Assembly (NCBI GenBank): GCA_003427395.1
Contig: BFEA01000172.1
Span: forward strand, 2,386,149 to 2,416,104
Origin: Chara braunii
Lineage: Eukaryota > Streptophyta > Charophyceae > Charales > Characeae
Direction of reading: 5' to 3'
Length of the DNA stretch: 29,956 bases
Below are positions 1-9,558 of the stretch, one piece after another; within the stretch, counting starts at the first letter, position 1; each line of letters starts with the position of its first letter. A model generated the notes under the pieces. That model was not told where the DNA came from and searched no databases. It saw nothing but the letters and a program-made list of their open reading frames with translations. Position numbers and translations under genes: made by a program.

Positions 1-500
1 CACCCCCAGTCAACCACCTGCAAACAGCCTTCACATGATAACGTGGCAGTGAGCGGGAAATTTCAGATGAGCACGCTGATGACGTGGCTGTTTGTGACAA
101 CCACAAAGCGGAGGTCTCATTACCTTGTTCATTAACCAAGTATTTTTTCATGCATTGAAAGGTGATGTCTTCAGCTTCATCAAAACTTATTGGAGCATGT
201 CAATAAGATGGGCAATGACCATGACATTGAGACACAGTTTCCCATTATCAATTTTCATCTTTCATAAATTTTTCGACTTCGTTTCCAGCAGGTACAACTT
301 CCGACTAATAGGTTCAAGCTTCTGTTTAAGAAAAAAAGGAAAAAAGACGAATAACCTCGTCAGCGGAATTCGAGGTTTGTTACTGATTACTCTCTCTCTC
401 TCTCTGTCTCCCTCTCCCTCTCTCTCTCTCTCTCAATTATAAAAATTATATAAAATGCCACCTTCATGTATAAAAAATTCATACATATTTACAAAAGTTA
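1..500. other. Noncoding flank, no gene seen
   Basis: No reading frame here looks like a protein; the longest, about 100 codons on the plus strand, ends in translated (CT)n. A TGACGTGG motif at 80-87 resembles the ACGT-core motifs that cluster in the leader of the retrotransposon at 5.9-6.8 kb, so this may be a fragment of a related element, but the match is too short to prove it. Confidence 0.6.
391..434. repeat. (CT)n microsatellite
   Basis: Near-perfect CT dinucleotide run with a few interruptions (GT, CC). Similar tracts recur at 13.2, 29.46 and 29.86 kb. Confidence 0.95.
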
Positions 501-1010
501 ATGACTTTAATTGAAAGTCATACGAAATGCAACTTTTCAAAAGTTAACAAACAATAAGGCCATAAGCGAAGGCCGCAGTTTAGGATAAACGAGCGATGGC
601 TCTAAGTGAAATATGACCCTAATCGAAGGCCGCAATTTAGGACAAATATAGCAATGACTTTAAGTGCAAGTCATACCACAACAGACTTTTTAAAAATCAA
701 AGAATAGACTTTATGCAAAAACCTAATTGCAAATGACAGTAACCAATGACTCTAAGTGAAAGCCATACGAAATGCCACTTTTTTTAAGTCACAAACAATT
801 CCTCAGCGAATGCCTAAATTCAAACGGCTTGCAAGCACAGACCTTTATACATTATCATTTCAGGCAAGAATATGGCAAAAAGTGAAGGCTTATGGCCACA
901 GTTTATGATAAATGTAGCAATGACTCTAAGTCAAAGTCATATGAAAGGCGTAAGCGAATCCTGCAATTTAGGATAATCGACCAATGACTCTAAGAGAAAG
1001 TCATACGAAA
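501..1010. repeat. Dispersed degenerate repeats with ATGACT/AGTCAT hairpins
   Basis: A motif of the form ATGACTYTAAGTGAAAGTCAT recurs about six times at irregular spacing. Inverted arms are clear at 501-508/514-521 (8 bp, perfect), 654-660/668-674 (7 bp), 920-925/935-940 and 984-989/999-1004 (6 bp each); a degenerate copy lies near 746-766. Copies are often followed by a conserved tail (ACGAAATGCCACTTTT) and preceded by a GCAATTTAGGA-like stretch. No coding potential is seen. It could be an old satellite or the remains of a noncoding element. Confidence 0.7.
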
Positions 1011-1067
1011 TGACACTTTTCTAAAATCAACAAACGCACTTTGATAAAAAACGTAATTACAATTTGC

Positions 1068-3256
1068 AATTCGTTTCAGGGTGTCGCTCTGACGACATGG
1101 TCAAACGTGTACCGTATGCTTCCATCACCTTTTGCCATGACATACTTGTGAAACTTGCATCGCGATCAGACACAATGGACAAGGAAACTCATACTCAGTC
1201 ACCCATCGCATCTGAAACTTTTGGATCACAAGTTCAATTCGAGCTTCAGTAGGTAAGGGAATAAACATGACATATTTAGCGAAACGATCCACAACAACCA
1301 TTACTTGACTGTTGTCGTTACGACTCTTGGTGAGGCTCATGAAATCAACGGAGATAGACTCACCTGGTTCACTCGGAATTGGTAATGGTTTCAGCAGACC
1401 AAGTGGATTCTCGTGTGAAGGTTTGTTTCTCTGACACACCAGACAGGTACGCACATAAGTTAGTATGTCTTCCTTTAATCCCTTCCATTCAAAACGCTCT
1501 CTGACTTCCGCGTATGTTTTCTTAAAACCAAAGTGTCTCTCGGTGTCATGACATTCCCCAATTACTAGACTTTTGATTTCATCTTTGTGAGGAATACACA
1601 ACCGTTGCTCGGTTTGGTCAATTAAGAATAACAATCCGTCAGTCACTCGATAGTTGGGTAATTGGGAGGAGTCTCGTGCAAGGATATCCATAATTGGCTT
1701 CCGAATGGGATCAGTGGCATACCTTTGGCGAATTTGATCCTTCAGATCATTCCCAATATCCAAATAGGAGACAAGTGTGCCAAAGAAGTCACTGCGTCGA
1801 GACAAAGCCGCTGCAACTACATTAGACTTTCCTTTGATAGTTTTAAGTTCAAAATCAAAGGTGTCAATAAAGGCAGACCATCTTACTAATTTGTTAGAGA
1901 GTCTGGACTGTGTCTTTATCCACTGTAGTGTCGAGTGGTCTGAGTACACAGTAAAGTGTCTCCCTAACAGATAGTGTCTCCATGTGTCCAACGCACAGAC
2001 TAGGGCATAGAGTTCCCGTTCATAAGTGGAGTTGGCAACCTTCTATGACGGCAATCGTGTAGACATAAACTCTATGAGCCTATTGCCCTTGCCATCATTC
2101 TGCTGGAGAGCAGCGCCAATCCCATACCGACTTGCGTCATGAGTAACAATAAAATGCAAGGATGGGTCAGAAATCTTAAGGACAGGATAGTGAGTTAGCG
2201 CATACTTCAATTTATGAAAAGACGACTCACAGTCTTTATCCCACAACCAAATTGCTTCTTTCTTTAACAATCTTCTCATTGGTGCAGCAATCGGTGAAAA
2301 GTTCCTAACAAACTTCCTATAATAACTAGCTAGACCAAGGAAAGATCGCAATTCCGTTATAGACTTAGGTTGTGACCAGTCTCTAATTGATGAAATCTTT
2401 TTCTTTTCCGGCCTTAGACCTTCTTCGTTCATTATATGTCCTAAGTACAACACAGTGACTTCGGACTTAGCAAACTCTGACTTCTTTGAATTGATCTTGA
2501 AGTTGCCCTCACGCAACTTCCCTAGCACCAGGCGAAGATGCTTCTCATGATCTTCTAATGTCTTACTGTACACCGGAATATCATCGAGATAGACAATGAC
2601 GAACTTATCCAACCATTGACGAAATAGTTCATTCATAGACCTTTGAAAGGCCGCGGGGGCGTTAGTTAGTCCGAAAGGCATTACCACAAACTCGTAGTGG
2701 ACATACCTGGTCTGGAACGCAGTCTTGTGTTGATCCGTGGGTTCCAGCTCAATCCGGTGGTATCCTGACTTCAGATCAATCTTACTCAAGAACTTGCAGC
2801 CCTGCAACTGGTCCAACAAGTCGTGAATACGTAATAGAGGCTCGACATTTTTAACACTGGCGACATTCAATCCTCTGTAATCGATACAGAGACACAACTC
2901 ACCTTCCTTTTTGGGCACAAACAAGAAAGGGGCACCATAAGGAGAGAAGCTTTGGCGAATCCATCCTTTTTCTGTTAAATCCTGTAATTGTTTTTTTAAT
3001 TCTTCAAGTTTCCTAGGAGACATTCGATAGATAGGGCCCTTGGGAATCTTACTGTCAGGAATAATTTTGATTGTGTGCTTGATAGCACGTTCAGTTATTC
3101 CTGTTCGTTTGGAAAACAAATCTTTATACTCACTAAGGAGTTTTTCGGTTGAAGGAGGATAGGAAGTAGAGGACTCACCTGCTCATTTTACTAGAACCAT
3201 CATTACTTCCAGTTTCAATTTTTTTTTTGAAACCATCGATCTAAATGCTGGATAAC
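1068..3256 (-). pseudogene. pol: Ty3/gypsy pol: reverse transcriptase, RNase H, integrase (broken)
   Basis: Copies element RNA into DNA (RT, RNase H) and inserts it (integrase). From 3119 down, one frame carries RT with YGAPFLFVPKK, CIDYRGLN, the fingers-palm segment KIDLKSGYH, the FGLTNAPAAFQ block and the catalytic YLDD box, then SFLGLASYYRKFV and the RNase H start (THDASRYGIGA). A TAG at 2043 interrupts the frame; after it come YERELYAL, TVYSDH and AALSRR of RNase H and the integrase zinc finger (His-His-Cys-Cys, ending in TCLVCQRNK). The first integrase aspartate is in SVDFMSL. Near 1185 the frame shifts; VSDRD (second Asp) and HPETN follow before homology ends. The catalytic Glu lies beyond the truncation. 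A frame change and a further stop also separate RT from protease between 3120 and 3260. Confidence 0.92.
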
Positions 3257-4060
3257 TCATAAAACGAAAAACAGATTAGAGTCAGAGTCATACTTATGAA
3301 ACAATTTGAATGGTTTCAATTCCGATTGTGCATCCCTCAGTTGCACTAACTTTTCCTTGAACTTTATTTCTGGGTTGGCTTCCTCGTGCCAGTTCATTCC
3401 CAGAATCAAATCAATAGGTAACTTCTTCTCTACAAGAAAGGAAACCTCGTGAAGAATCTTTTTTCCTTCCTTGGTTCGAAACAGACACTTCACACGACCA
3501 ACATACTGTGAGACAGTGATCGTGCTTTTGTCAGCCAAGATATACGTGATAGGTCTAGACAAGTCTTTTACCTTCATTCCGAGATGCAATTTGTGGATTG
3601 TCTTCTCGGATATATAGGATCGCGTAGATCCCGAGTCCAGCAGTGCACCAGCGCGGGTATGTGCAATCTCTACGTCCGCGAGTAGTAGGTCACCCTTAGA
3701 CTTTGCTTTCTTAGCCCACGAGCTTCGTAATGTTAGCAACTCGTTACCACGCTCGTCAAGAGAGTCGTCCAGAGAGACAATGCATAAGACAGGTTCAATG
3801 TGATCTGGACAAAGGGCCGAAAAAGAACCATCCTTTGTCGTGCGAGTCAAAGGGTTGGAAGGGGTCATAGGCGCCTTACCTTCTTGGTCCAAACCCTTGG
3901 ACTCGGTAGGAGCAGATGCTACTCCTACTGGCTGCTCGCTTTTGGGTATCGAATCTGTGGACACCAGGTTATCACATGCCCTGCAAGTCCACACTTCAGA
4001 CATTGTGCATTGTTCATCCTCTCTTGCCAGAATTCCTGTGTGATTCTCATCTTCTCCCAT
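3257..4060 (-). CDS. Ty3/gypsy aspartic protease segment
   Basis: This 267-codon open frame holds the element's retropepsin-like protease, which cuts the Gag-Pol polyprotein. The active-site motif LLDSGSTRSYIS lies at about residues 137-148 and the second conserved block LILGMNW at about 217-223, with beta-strand-rich sequence between, as expected of these proteases. The first ~100 residues are a linker following the zinc knuckle; the frame starts inside the upstream gag frame, so the listed start is only the first start codon and not a likely initiation site. Downstream a one-base frame change leads into RT. This is the only long domain of the element without an internal stop. Confidence 0.85.
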   Translation of the reverse strand: MGEDENHTGILAREDEQCTMSEVWTCRACDNLVSTDSIPKSEQPVGVASAPTESKGLDQEGKAPMTPSNPLTRTTKDGSFSALCPDHIEPVLCIVSLDDSLDERGNELLTLRSSWAKKAKSKGDLLLADVEIAHTRAGALLDSGSTRSYISEKTIHKLHLGMKVKDLSRPITYILADKSTITVSQYVGRVKCLFRTKEGKKILHEVSFLVEKKLPIDLILGMNWHEEANPEIKFKEKLVQLRDAQSELKPFKLFHKYDSDSNLFFVL

Positions 4061-4900
4061 GGTTTCCCGACCGCAATTCCGGGACGCTCAGGGAACGAGC
4101 GTGATTTTTTTTTCTTTCCTGGCGGTCGTGGTCCTCCCTTGTTAACCATTGCGGCAGTGACTTCCCCCTTCCCGGACTCACTGTTGCTCGTCACACCCTT
4201 GGCCTCCAATGGTCACTTCTCCAAAATATCGTCATCAAAGACGACGAGGGTGTGGTCCTAGAGTACCCGCTTTCCTACACTTGCACTTCCACCTCCACCA
4301 TACTTCACCACAAAAGCATACGAATTCTTTACTTATGAAGTCATTTGCTCTCGTTGGAGAGCCAGATCGTAAAAATTGTCTGTAGTTGTACTTGTCGGAT
4401 TTAGAGTCTGCCACGAGTTGTCTATGAATAGGCTCGGGCAGAACGCGAGAATAGATATAAAGGACTTGGTTGTCTTGCTTGTTTAATCCAGGAACCAGCA
4501 GCAACCGATCTACTTCCCGAGACAAAGATTCTATCGAGGTCCAATGTCTTTGGCCAATGGTAGTAAGCAGGTCAAAGGCCTTGTCGGCCGTTGTCTTGTC
4601 CACGAAGCGTTCCTTGATCTTTCCAAGGAACTGCTTTAGATTCATGGTTCCATCCCAATCCCCAATGTCCTCGAACCCCGCTGCGTTAGCTTCTGCCAAT
4701 ACCCATTCTTTTGTTTTTCCACCAAGACACGAAGTAGAGAACGCAACTTGAGAGTCAGGTTCGACAGGAGACGTTTTACAGTAAGTCTGAATCTCGGCAA
4801 TGCACAACAACAAGTTTTCATCCTTCTTATTTCAGAACGTAAAAGACATTTTCATATTTACTTTCTCCTTCTTCTTTGGCTTTTCAGGTTCCGCAATTCC
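3925..4900 (-). pseudogene. gag: Ty3/gypsy gag: capsid-like region and CCHC zinc knuckle (broken)
   Basis: Gag packages the element RNA. The segment 4813-4330 reads as a retrotransposon Gag capsid domain (CLGGKTKEWVLAEANAAG, then a QFLGKIKERFVDKT block and a YIYSRVLPEP block). After a frame change, 4330-3925 carries a basic linker and the nucleocapsid zinc knuckle CLKCGLAGHVITWC (C-X2-C-X4-H-X4-C) near 3985. In this second frame a TAG at 4258-4260 and a TGA at 4213-4215 fall where tryptophan fits the context, so both look like G-to-A changes of TGG. Another TGA lies at 4832-4834. Gag is therefore not translatable as one protein. Confidence 0.85.
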
Positions 4901-5012
4901 CTTATCCTTAGGAGCAGGAGATTTTGGAGGTGGCGAGGAAGGAGGAGAGGAGGGAGGAGGAGAAGGAGGAGAAGACGATGGACTCTGTTTTCCCCCCTTG
5001 AGACGAGTTCCC

Positions 5013-5774
5013 TCACACAGTTATCTCTTTCGGCACAACAGACTTCATAGCATTACTCATCAATTTTGGTTTATTTTCTTTCTCATCTTCCTCCTTTTTT
5101 TCTACCTGCGTCTTACCTGTCACAATATTTGTGATGGTTCTGAGTCCGACAACAATCTCTTCTAACTGGCTCTGCTGACGGTCAATCTTTTCGTCAAGGA
5201 AGGAAACATAAGTCATAATGTGGTAGAAAGTTTGTGTCATTTCTTCTTCTTTTCCGTTTGTTCCTATCACCTGTCTAATTTCTTTTACTTTATGTTCCCT
5301 CCTTGATTCTTATTCTCGTTTCCGGGTTAACTCTTCGTTCTTCTTTTCTTCAGCAGTCAGCGTCTCTTTTAACTGTTGAATGTTAGCATCAATAGTTGCC
5401 TCAGACACTTCAGGTTTAACTTCTCCTTTCCTTGATGACTCCATGAGTTCCTCCAACTGCTTGATATCGAACTGGTCCAGTGTCTTTCGACACTGGACTA
5501 TCATTTCTGAGACTTCGGTCTCGGCTTCTGCAACTTCCACGCCTGTAATTGCTATCTTCATACGGTCCTCTACAGTCTTCAAATCAAACAAATTACGGAC
5601 GTGTCGTTCGGCGTCGGGTCCAGACAGCTGCAGATCGTTTAAGAGTTGATTCCATAATGCTAGTAGTTCCTGTTTTTTCTCTTCTGTCTGTCTCCTAGTC
5701 TTTAACTCGGAGGTTTCCTTACCCGAGAAGAACATTATGGGGAAAAAAAAACAAGAGGAGTTTCCACATGCCAA
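5013..5774 (-). pseudogene. Gag N-terminal coiled-coil region (broken)
   Basis: One frame runs through here, interrupted by a TAA at 5310-5312. It is rich in Glu, Lys and Gln with regular leucine spacing (for example LKTRRQTEEKKQELLALWNQ), typical of the coiled-coil leader of some plant-type gag proteins, and it immediately precedes the capsid region. The first codon of the open frame is not ATG; an ATG at 5735 beginning MFFSGKE is a better start but unproven. Between 5013 and 4870 the sense strand changes frame and encodes a Pro/Ser/Lys linker (PPKSPAPKDKGIAEPEKPKK). Confidence 0.7.
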
Positions 5775-5819
5775 TCATTTTGGAAGTCAAGTTTGAGAAG
5801 ATATTCGCAATGGTGGAGC

Positions 5820-5845
5820 AAAAAAAAAAAAAAAAAAAAAAAAAA
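5820..5845. repeat. A26 homopolymer
   Basis: Uninterrupted run of 26 A on the plus strand, just upstream (in element sense) of gag. It may be a slippage tract or the tail of a small plus-strand retroposed insert; no target duplication was recognised. Confidence 0.9.
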
Positions 5846-6881
5846 GAAACAGATTCTAATTACTAACTGCTGTTTTTTTCTTGTCTATGTGATGATGTCC
5901 TATGCAATTGTACAGGTACCACGTCAGGCCCGTGTGATCAGACACAACACACAAGTAAGTACGCAAACACCACACACAGCAACAACAGGTAAGTATGCCA
6001 AAAACAATCACAACAGTTTGTTAGTAATCTTTATCAATTTTGCTGTGTCTTCTTGATGTATGTGCGATCACACACTCCTCTTGACAGTTGGCACTACAGT
6101 TATATAATCAGTCCAGTCAGCTATACCGCCGTAGTCTGTAGAGTGCTCCTCTTACTTGGCAATATCCTGCCTGCCACGTGTAATTCCCGGAATGCCAACA
6201 TAGCCTATGTTGCCACGTCAGCACTTGAGTATGTCAATGATGGAATGCTATGTCAGCAAATGTGTAGCCTGATCCTCGCCACTTGCCTCTTTCAAACTTC
6301 ACGTGAGACACCGTCGCCGTTCCAGCCAGTCAGATCATGCCACGTCAGCCAGGAGTTCAATGCCATGTCAGCAAGGCAGTCACCATCTTATGAAGACAGG
6401 TGTGATTTCCTATTCTTACCACGTCAGCAATCAATTTTGTGTCCTCCAGGCCATGTCAGCATCTGTAGTAGACTCTGCCATGTGTCAGCAGCACTAAGTG
6501 TGTCACATCATCAATCGTTAGCAGAGTCTTCAGACGTGGCACAACATGTGTCACGTCAGCAGGGAATAGCGATGTCACGTCACTATCGCGGTCCAGGCTG
6601 GCATGCGATATCTTCAATCACAGTCCCTACTGGCACGTCAGCACCCTGGTAGGGATCTCTTCCTGCCATTGAAGCCTGCACCTCGTCAACAGCCCCGACA
6701 ATGTCTTCTCGCCAGTGATTCGTCAACAAACCCCGACAGTGTATCCTCACCAAAAAGGTATGTGCCACGTCATCACCCCTAGCGTATCCCTTGCCACGTC
6801 ATCACCTACTCAACCTCACTTACCTGTGCACCACCTGACGCATACCCAATGTACATTGTACAAATGTCGTCGTTAGGAGAA
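5846..6881 (-). promoter_or_regulatory. Long retrotransposon leader with an ACGTCA motif cluster
   Basis: This interval between the primer binding site and gag has no convincing reading frame. ACGTCA occurs at 5921, 6215, 6342, 6421, 6553, 6577, 6635, 6767 and 6796, usually as CCACGTCAGC or GCCACGTCATC, together with decayed versions (GCCATGTCAGC at 6362 and 6450) and CACGTG at 6175 and 6300. Read on the element's sense strand these are TGACGT/TGACGTGG motifs, which plant bZIP factors are known to bind. Whether they act as enhancers or are merely a degenerate tandem repeat is inference. Confidence 0.6.
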
Positions 6882-6895
6882 CTGCTCCGATACCA
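6882..6895 (-). other. Likely primer binding site (tRNA-Met type)
   Basis: The minus strand reads TGGTATCGGAGCAG, close to the TGGTATCAGAGC primer binding site that plant LTR retrotransposons use with initiator tRNA-Met. It follows a CA dinucleotide by three bases (CA-ATT-TGG), which is the usual end of a 5' LTR, and it lies at the right end of the leader. One mismatch to the consensus is visible. Confidence 0.75.
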
Positions 6896-6898
6896 AAT

Positions 6899-7315
6899 TG
6901 CAATGAGCCAAAATCGTGAAGACAGTTGTCAACAATGCACGTCCAGATAAATATCCATCGGCTGATGATTACTAATAGTCAAAATCGTATCTAGACAGAA
7001 TGAGGGAGATAATCATACACAGACGAAGAGAAAGGAGGGAGAAGAGACAAAGGAGGGGAAGTATAATGCCCACTCCTGCTTCGGGCTTCCTCCTCTACTA
7101 CCACCTCAATAATCAATAGTATCTGAAGTATCCGCAATGTGCCACGTGGCACGTCTAATCAGTTACACATCAGCATCTGGAGCAATGTCGACATGAAGAC
7201 CATCAGGTATGTATCCTCAAACTCTCCACAGTCCTGATCTCCTCCTGAAGCGACGATGAACAGACCAGCAATGCCGATTACGTAGTCCCAAGTTCCCAAC
7301 CATGGAATACAACAT
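6899..7315 (-). repeat. Probable 5' LTR (outer edge undefined)
   Basis: On the minus strand this segment ends in CA three bases before the primer binding site. It contains a G-box palindrome at 7139-7152, a TATA-like ATTATA near 7062-7068, and a pyrimidine-rich stretch after it (7000-7060), fitting U3, promoter and R/U5. No second LTR exists in the window, so the outer boundary is only estimated. Confidence 0.55.
7139..7152. promoter_or_regulatory. Perfect 14-bp G-box palindrome in the LTR
   Basis: GTGCCACGTGGCAC is fully self-complementary and centred on CACGTG. GCCACGTGGC is a known strong plant bZIP/bHLH site. It lies about 75 bp upstream of the TATA-like sequence in element sense, where an LTR promoter element would be expected. 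Confidence 0.6.
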
Positions 7316-7319
7316 GTTA

Positions 7320-8400
7320 TTCGTTAAAATAGGACATTATATTTTAAATTGGTACTCGCAAGATATTAATTTCATGTTAAAATCACAATATTTTGGGCTT
7401 GAATGAAACTTAGAATATGAGTAGTGAAGTCGAAGAATGCAATTGACAGACCATAAATTGAAACTGAACTTTAGATTCAAGGCAATCACGTACTGAACAT
7501 GATGGATTAAGTGTGGATTTCATTGCACTTCCATAAATTTTGTAACTTAAAAGCCGTTACAGTAATAACATGGAGTTGTTAGAAATTGAAACTCAAGAGA
7601 AGTTCAACTGTTACACTCAATGCAATGAGACACTGAACAACAAATTGAATATTGAACTCTCGATTTCATCACACGTTGCTCGATTTTGCGTGAGCATTGA
7701 AGCGAACCTATTTTACATGACATTATGACTCGCATTCATTTATTGGAACTCAATCGAAGTGTGACTTTAAGACAATCAAACGATAAAGGAGATGGTTTAA
7801 GTTTGGATTCTGTCGCACTTCGATAATTTTGGACTCCATTGCACTTCAACTTATGTTTAACTTAAAAGATGTAGTTGGCATGTCATTATCATGCATTGAA
7901 ATTCACTCGAACAGTGAAGTTCAGCGTAATGAGACACTGAACGATAAAGTTGCATCACACTTCGATTAATTTCTTATATCACTGAGCATTGAGTCTACAT
8001 AACACTTCGATTAATTTCGTATATCACTGAGCATTGAGTCGGACGTACTTTACATGGCATTGTATGAAGCAGAAACTGGAAGTCAATCGAAGAGTCAATG
8101 CAACCACACTTCAAACAAGATGGTTTAAGTATGGATTCCGACGTACTTCGACAAATAAGCATAAACCGACATGACATTGTTAATGACATATTGAACTTAA
8201 ATTTAAGTGAGTACCATGGATTTCGTCTCACTTCAAGAAACATCGTAATCATGAAAAATCAAAAGTTGAAAATTGTATGCACACGTGCAAGAAATCATAA
8301 ATGCAAGACTGAACTACGTCTAAATTAAATGCTATGAGGCAACGCAAGATCGAACTACATCTAAAATAAATGTAACAAGCTACCATAACCTAAACTATCT
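7320..8400. repeat. AT-rich degenerate repeat region, no gene
   Basis: No coding frame is convincing. Phrases such as GATGGTTTAAGTTTGGATT, GCACTTCGATAA, GAGCATTGAGTC and TTTACATGACATT recur in shuffled order. Two short tandem repeats are clear: a 45-bp unit at 7957-8001 and 8002-8040, and a 41-bp unit at 8303-8343 and 8344-8372. The 7562-8400 part recurs exactly 5740 bp later as part of the artefactual duplication. Confidence 0.7.
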
Positions 8401-8844
8401 AAAAGTTTCTACCATCGTGCCAGCATCCCATGACAACCAATCCAGTATAAGGCATTCATTGATGACCCGAAAGCAAGGGTTTGTGGTTGTCTCTTTGTCA
8501 CCACATTCGAGAAGACCGAAATGTATTTCATCCTTACAAACTTACCGATACTTGCCAAGGACTTACCGATGGCGTTACACACACAACATGCCACTTGCTC
8601 TACCTCACACCACTTATGAACCTCATCAGTTTAACCGGCAATCTCCAAATCGGACTGTCCGTTCTTGTAGAGAAGGAGCAGATTCCCCATGTTGCGACCA
8701 TGGATTCTAAGCTCGTTGCAAGAAATTAGCACTACAGCGTCTACCAAAGTTCGCTTTCGGTTTGAACATACCACACACAGCATTCTGCAAAAGTCGGAAC
8801 CGGCCAAAGATAACCTTATGCAATAGTACGACACATCCTTTTAC

Positions 8845-9023
8845 CGTATTTCAGCACCGCGAAATGGATACACTTCCAAAATGGATTGTAGGATGCACAA
8901 TCCAACAACTCTTGTTTGAAGTCCGCAAACCACACGCGAGGTGACCTCGTGACGTTGTCCAGGCGATGGTGAAGCCGCTTATTCTCTTTCTGTCTGAGCG
9001 AGGTGCGCAGGGACGGAAGTTGT
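8845..9023 (-). pseudogene. Possible exon of an unrecognised gene
   Basis: On the minus strand a frame with protein-like composition (RVWFADFKQELLDCASYNPF and KCIHFAVLKYG) is bounded by a plausible acceptor (GCGTCAG|A at 9023) and a weak donor (TACG|GTAAAA at 8845). I do not recognise the protein. The phase does not join cleanly to the candidate exon at 9119-9260, so either the boundaries are off or the reading is decayed. It is repeated at 14585-14763 in the artefactual copy. Confidence 0.3.
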
Positions 9024-9118
9024 CTGACGCTAATGGCATAATGAGGTACTTAGATCAGGCTCCCCCACTCCATCGCGGAAGCAAACTTGTACTCCTTATG
9101 TCATGGACATTTCCTTAC

Positions 9119-9260
9119 CAAGATTGCTCTATCCCATTCTGCCTTGGACCACGCATCGAGAGGCTTGTCCAAGAAGGGCATGACGCTCATCCACGGATCG
9201 TTTTCGAACTCCGTTGTCATCGACTCCAGAATTTCGGTATCGCCTCCCGGACCACTCAAT
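9119..9260 (-). pseudogene. Possible exon, Trp/Asp-rich, unrecognised
   Basis: A 142-bp minus-strand segment lies between a good acceptor (pyrimidine-rich CACCCTTGTGCATGCAG) and a good donor (CTTG|GTAAGG). Its open frame includes TEFENDPWMSVMPFLDKPLD and AWSKAEWDRAIL, which looks like genuine protein but is not a family I can name. It lies just downstream of the DUF7869-type gene in the same orientation and could be a downstream exon of it or part of a separate gene. It is repeated at 14859-15000 in the artefactual copy. Confidence 0.4.
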
Positions 9261-9558
9261 CTGCATGCACAAGGGTGAATGAGATACGCATAATTATGCC
9301 AATGGGCCATGACTCCTGTCGCACTCCCTACATAAGACATGAAATGCAAACACAAATGAAAATGAAATGTCGAAAGAGTAGAAAAATAGCCTTCACAATG
9401 AACTTAACTTCAAAAATTGTTAAACCATCACCCAACCATCTTGAAAAATTCAACCGCAGACCATTGACAAAATCCGCCACACAAAATCCTCGCAATATGC
9501 TCCTTTCCGAAATCCTGTCCGTTCGAACAGTTATTTTCAAAAACCCTGCTCCCTCACT

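Larger units (their letters stand above)
1068..7315 (-). mobile_element. Decayed, 3'-truncated Ty3/gypsy LTR retrotransposon
   Basis: On the minus strand the order is LTR-like sequence, primer binding site, long leader, gag (coiled-coil N-terminus, capsid, CCHC zinc knuckle), aspartic protease, reverse transcriptase, RNase H, integrase. Protease before RT and integrase last is the Ty3/gypsy order. Several stops and frame changes show it is dead. The homology stops at about 1068, within the integrase just after its HPETN motif, so the rest of integrase, any chromodomain and the 3' LTR are missing. The outer edge of the 5' LTR near 7315 is a guess, because the second LTR needed to define it is absent. 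Confidence 0.85.

Noticed and set aside
1125-3119. Genetic code change with TAG read as an amino acid throughout the window
   Set aside because: TAA and TGA also interrupt the conserved frames of the Ty3/gypsy and RT elements, and frameshifts are present, so decay explains the stops better.
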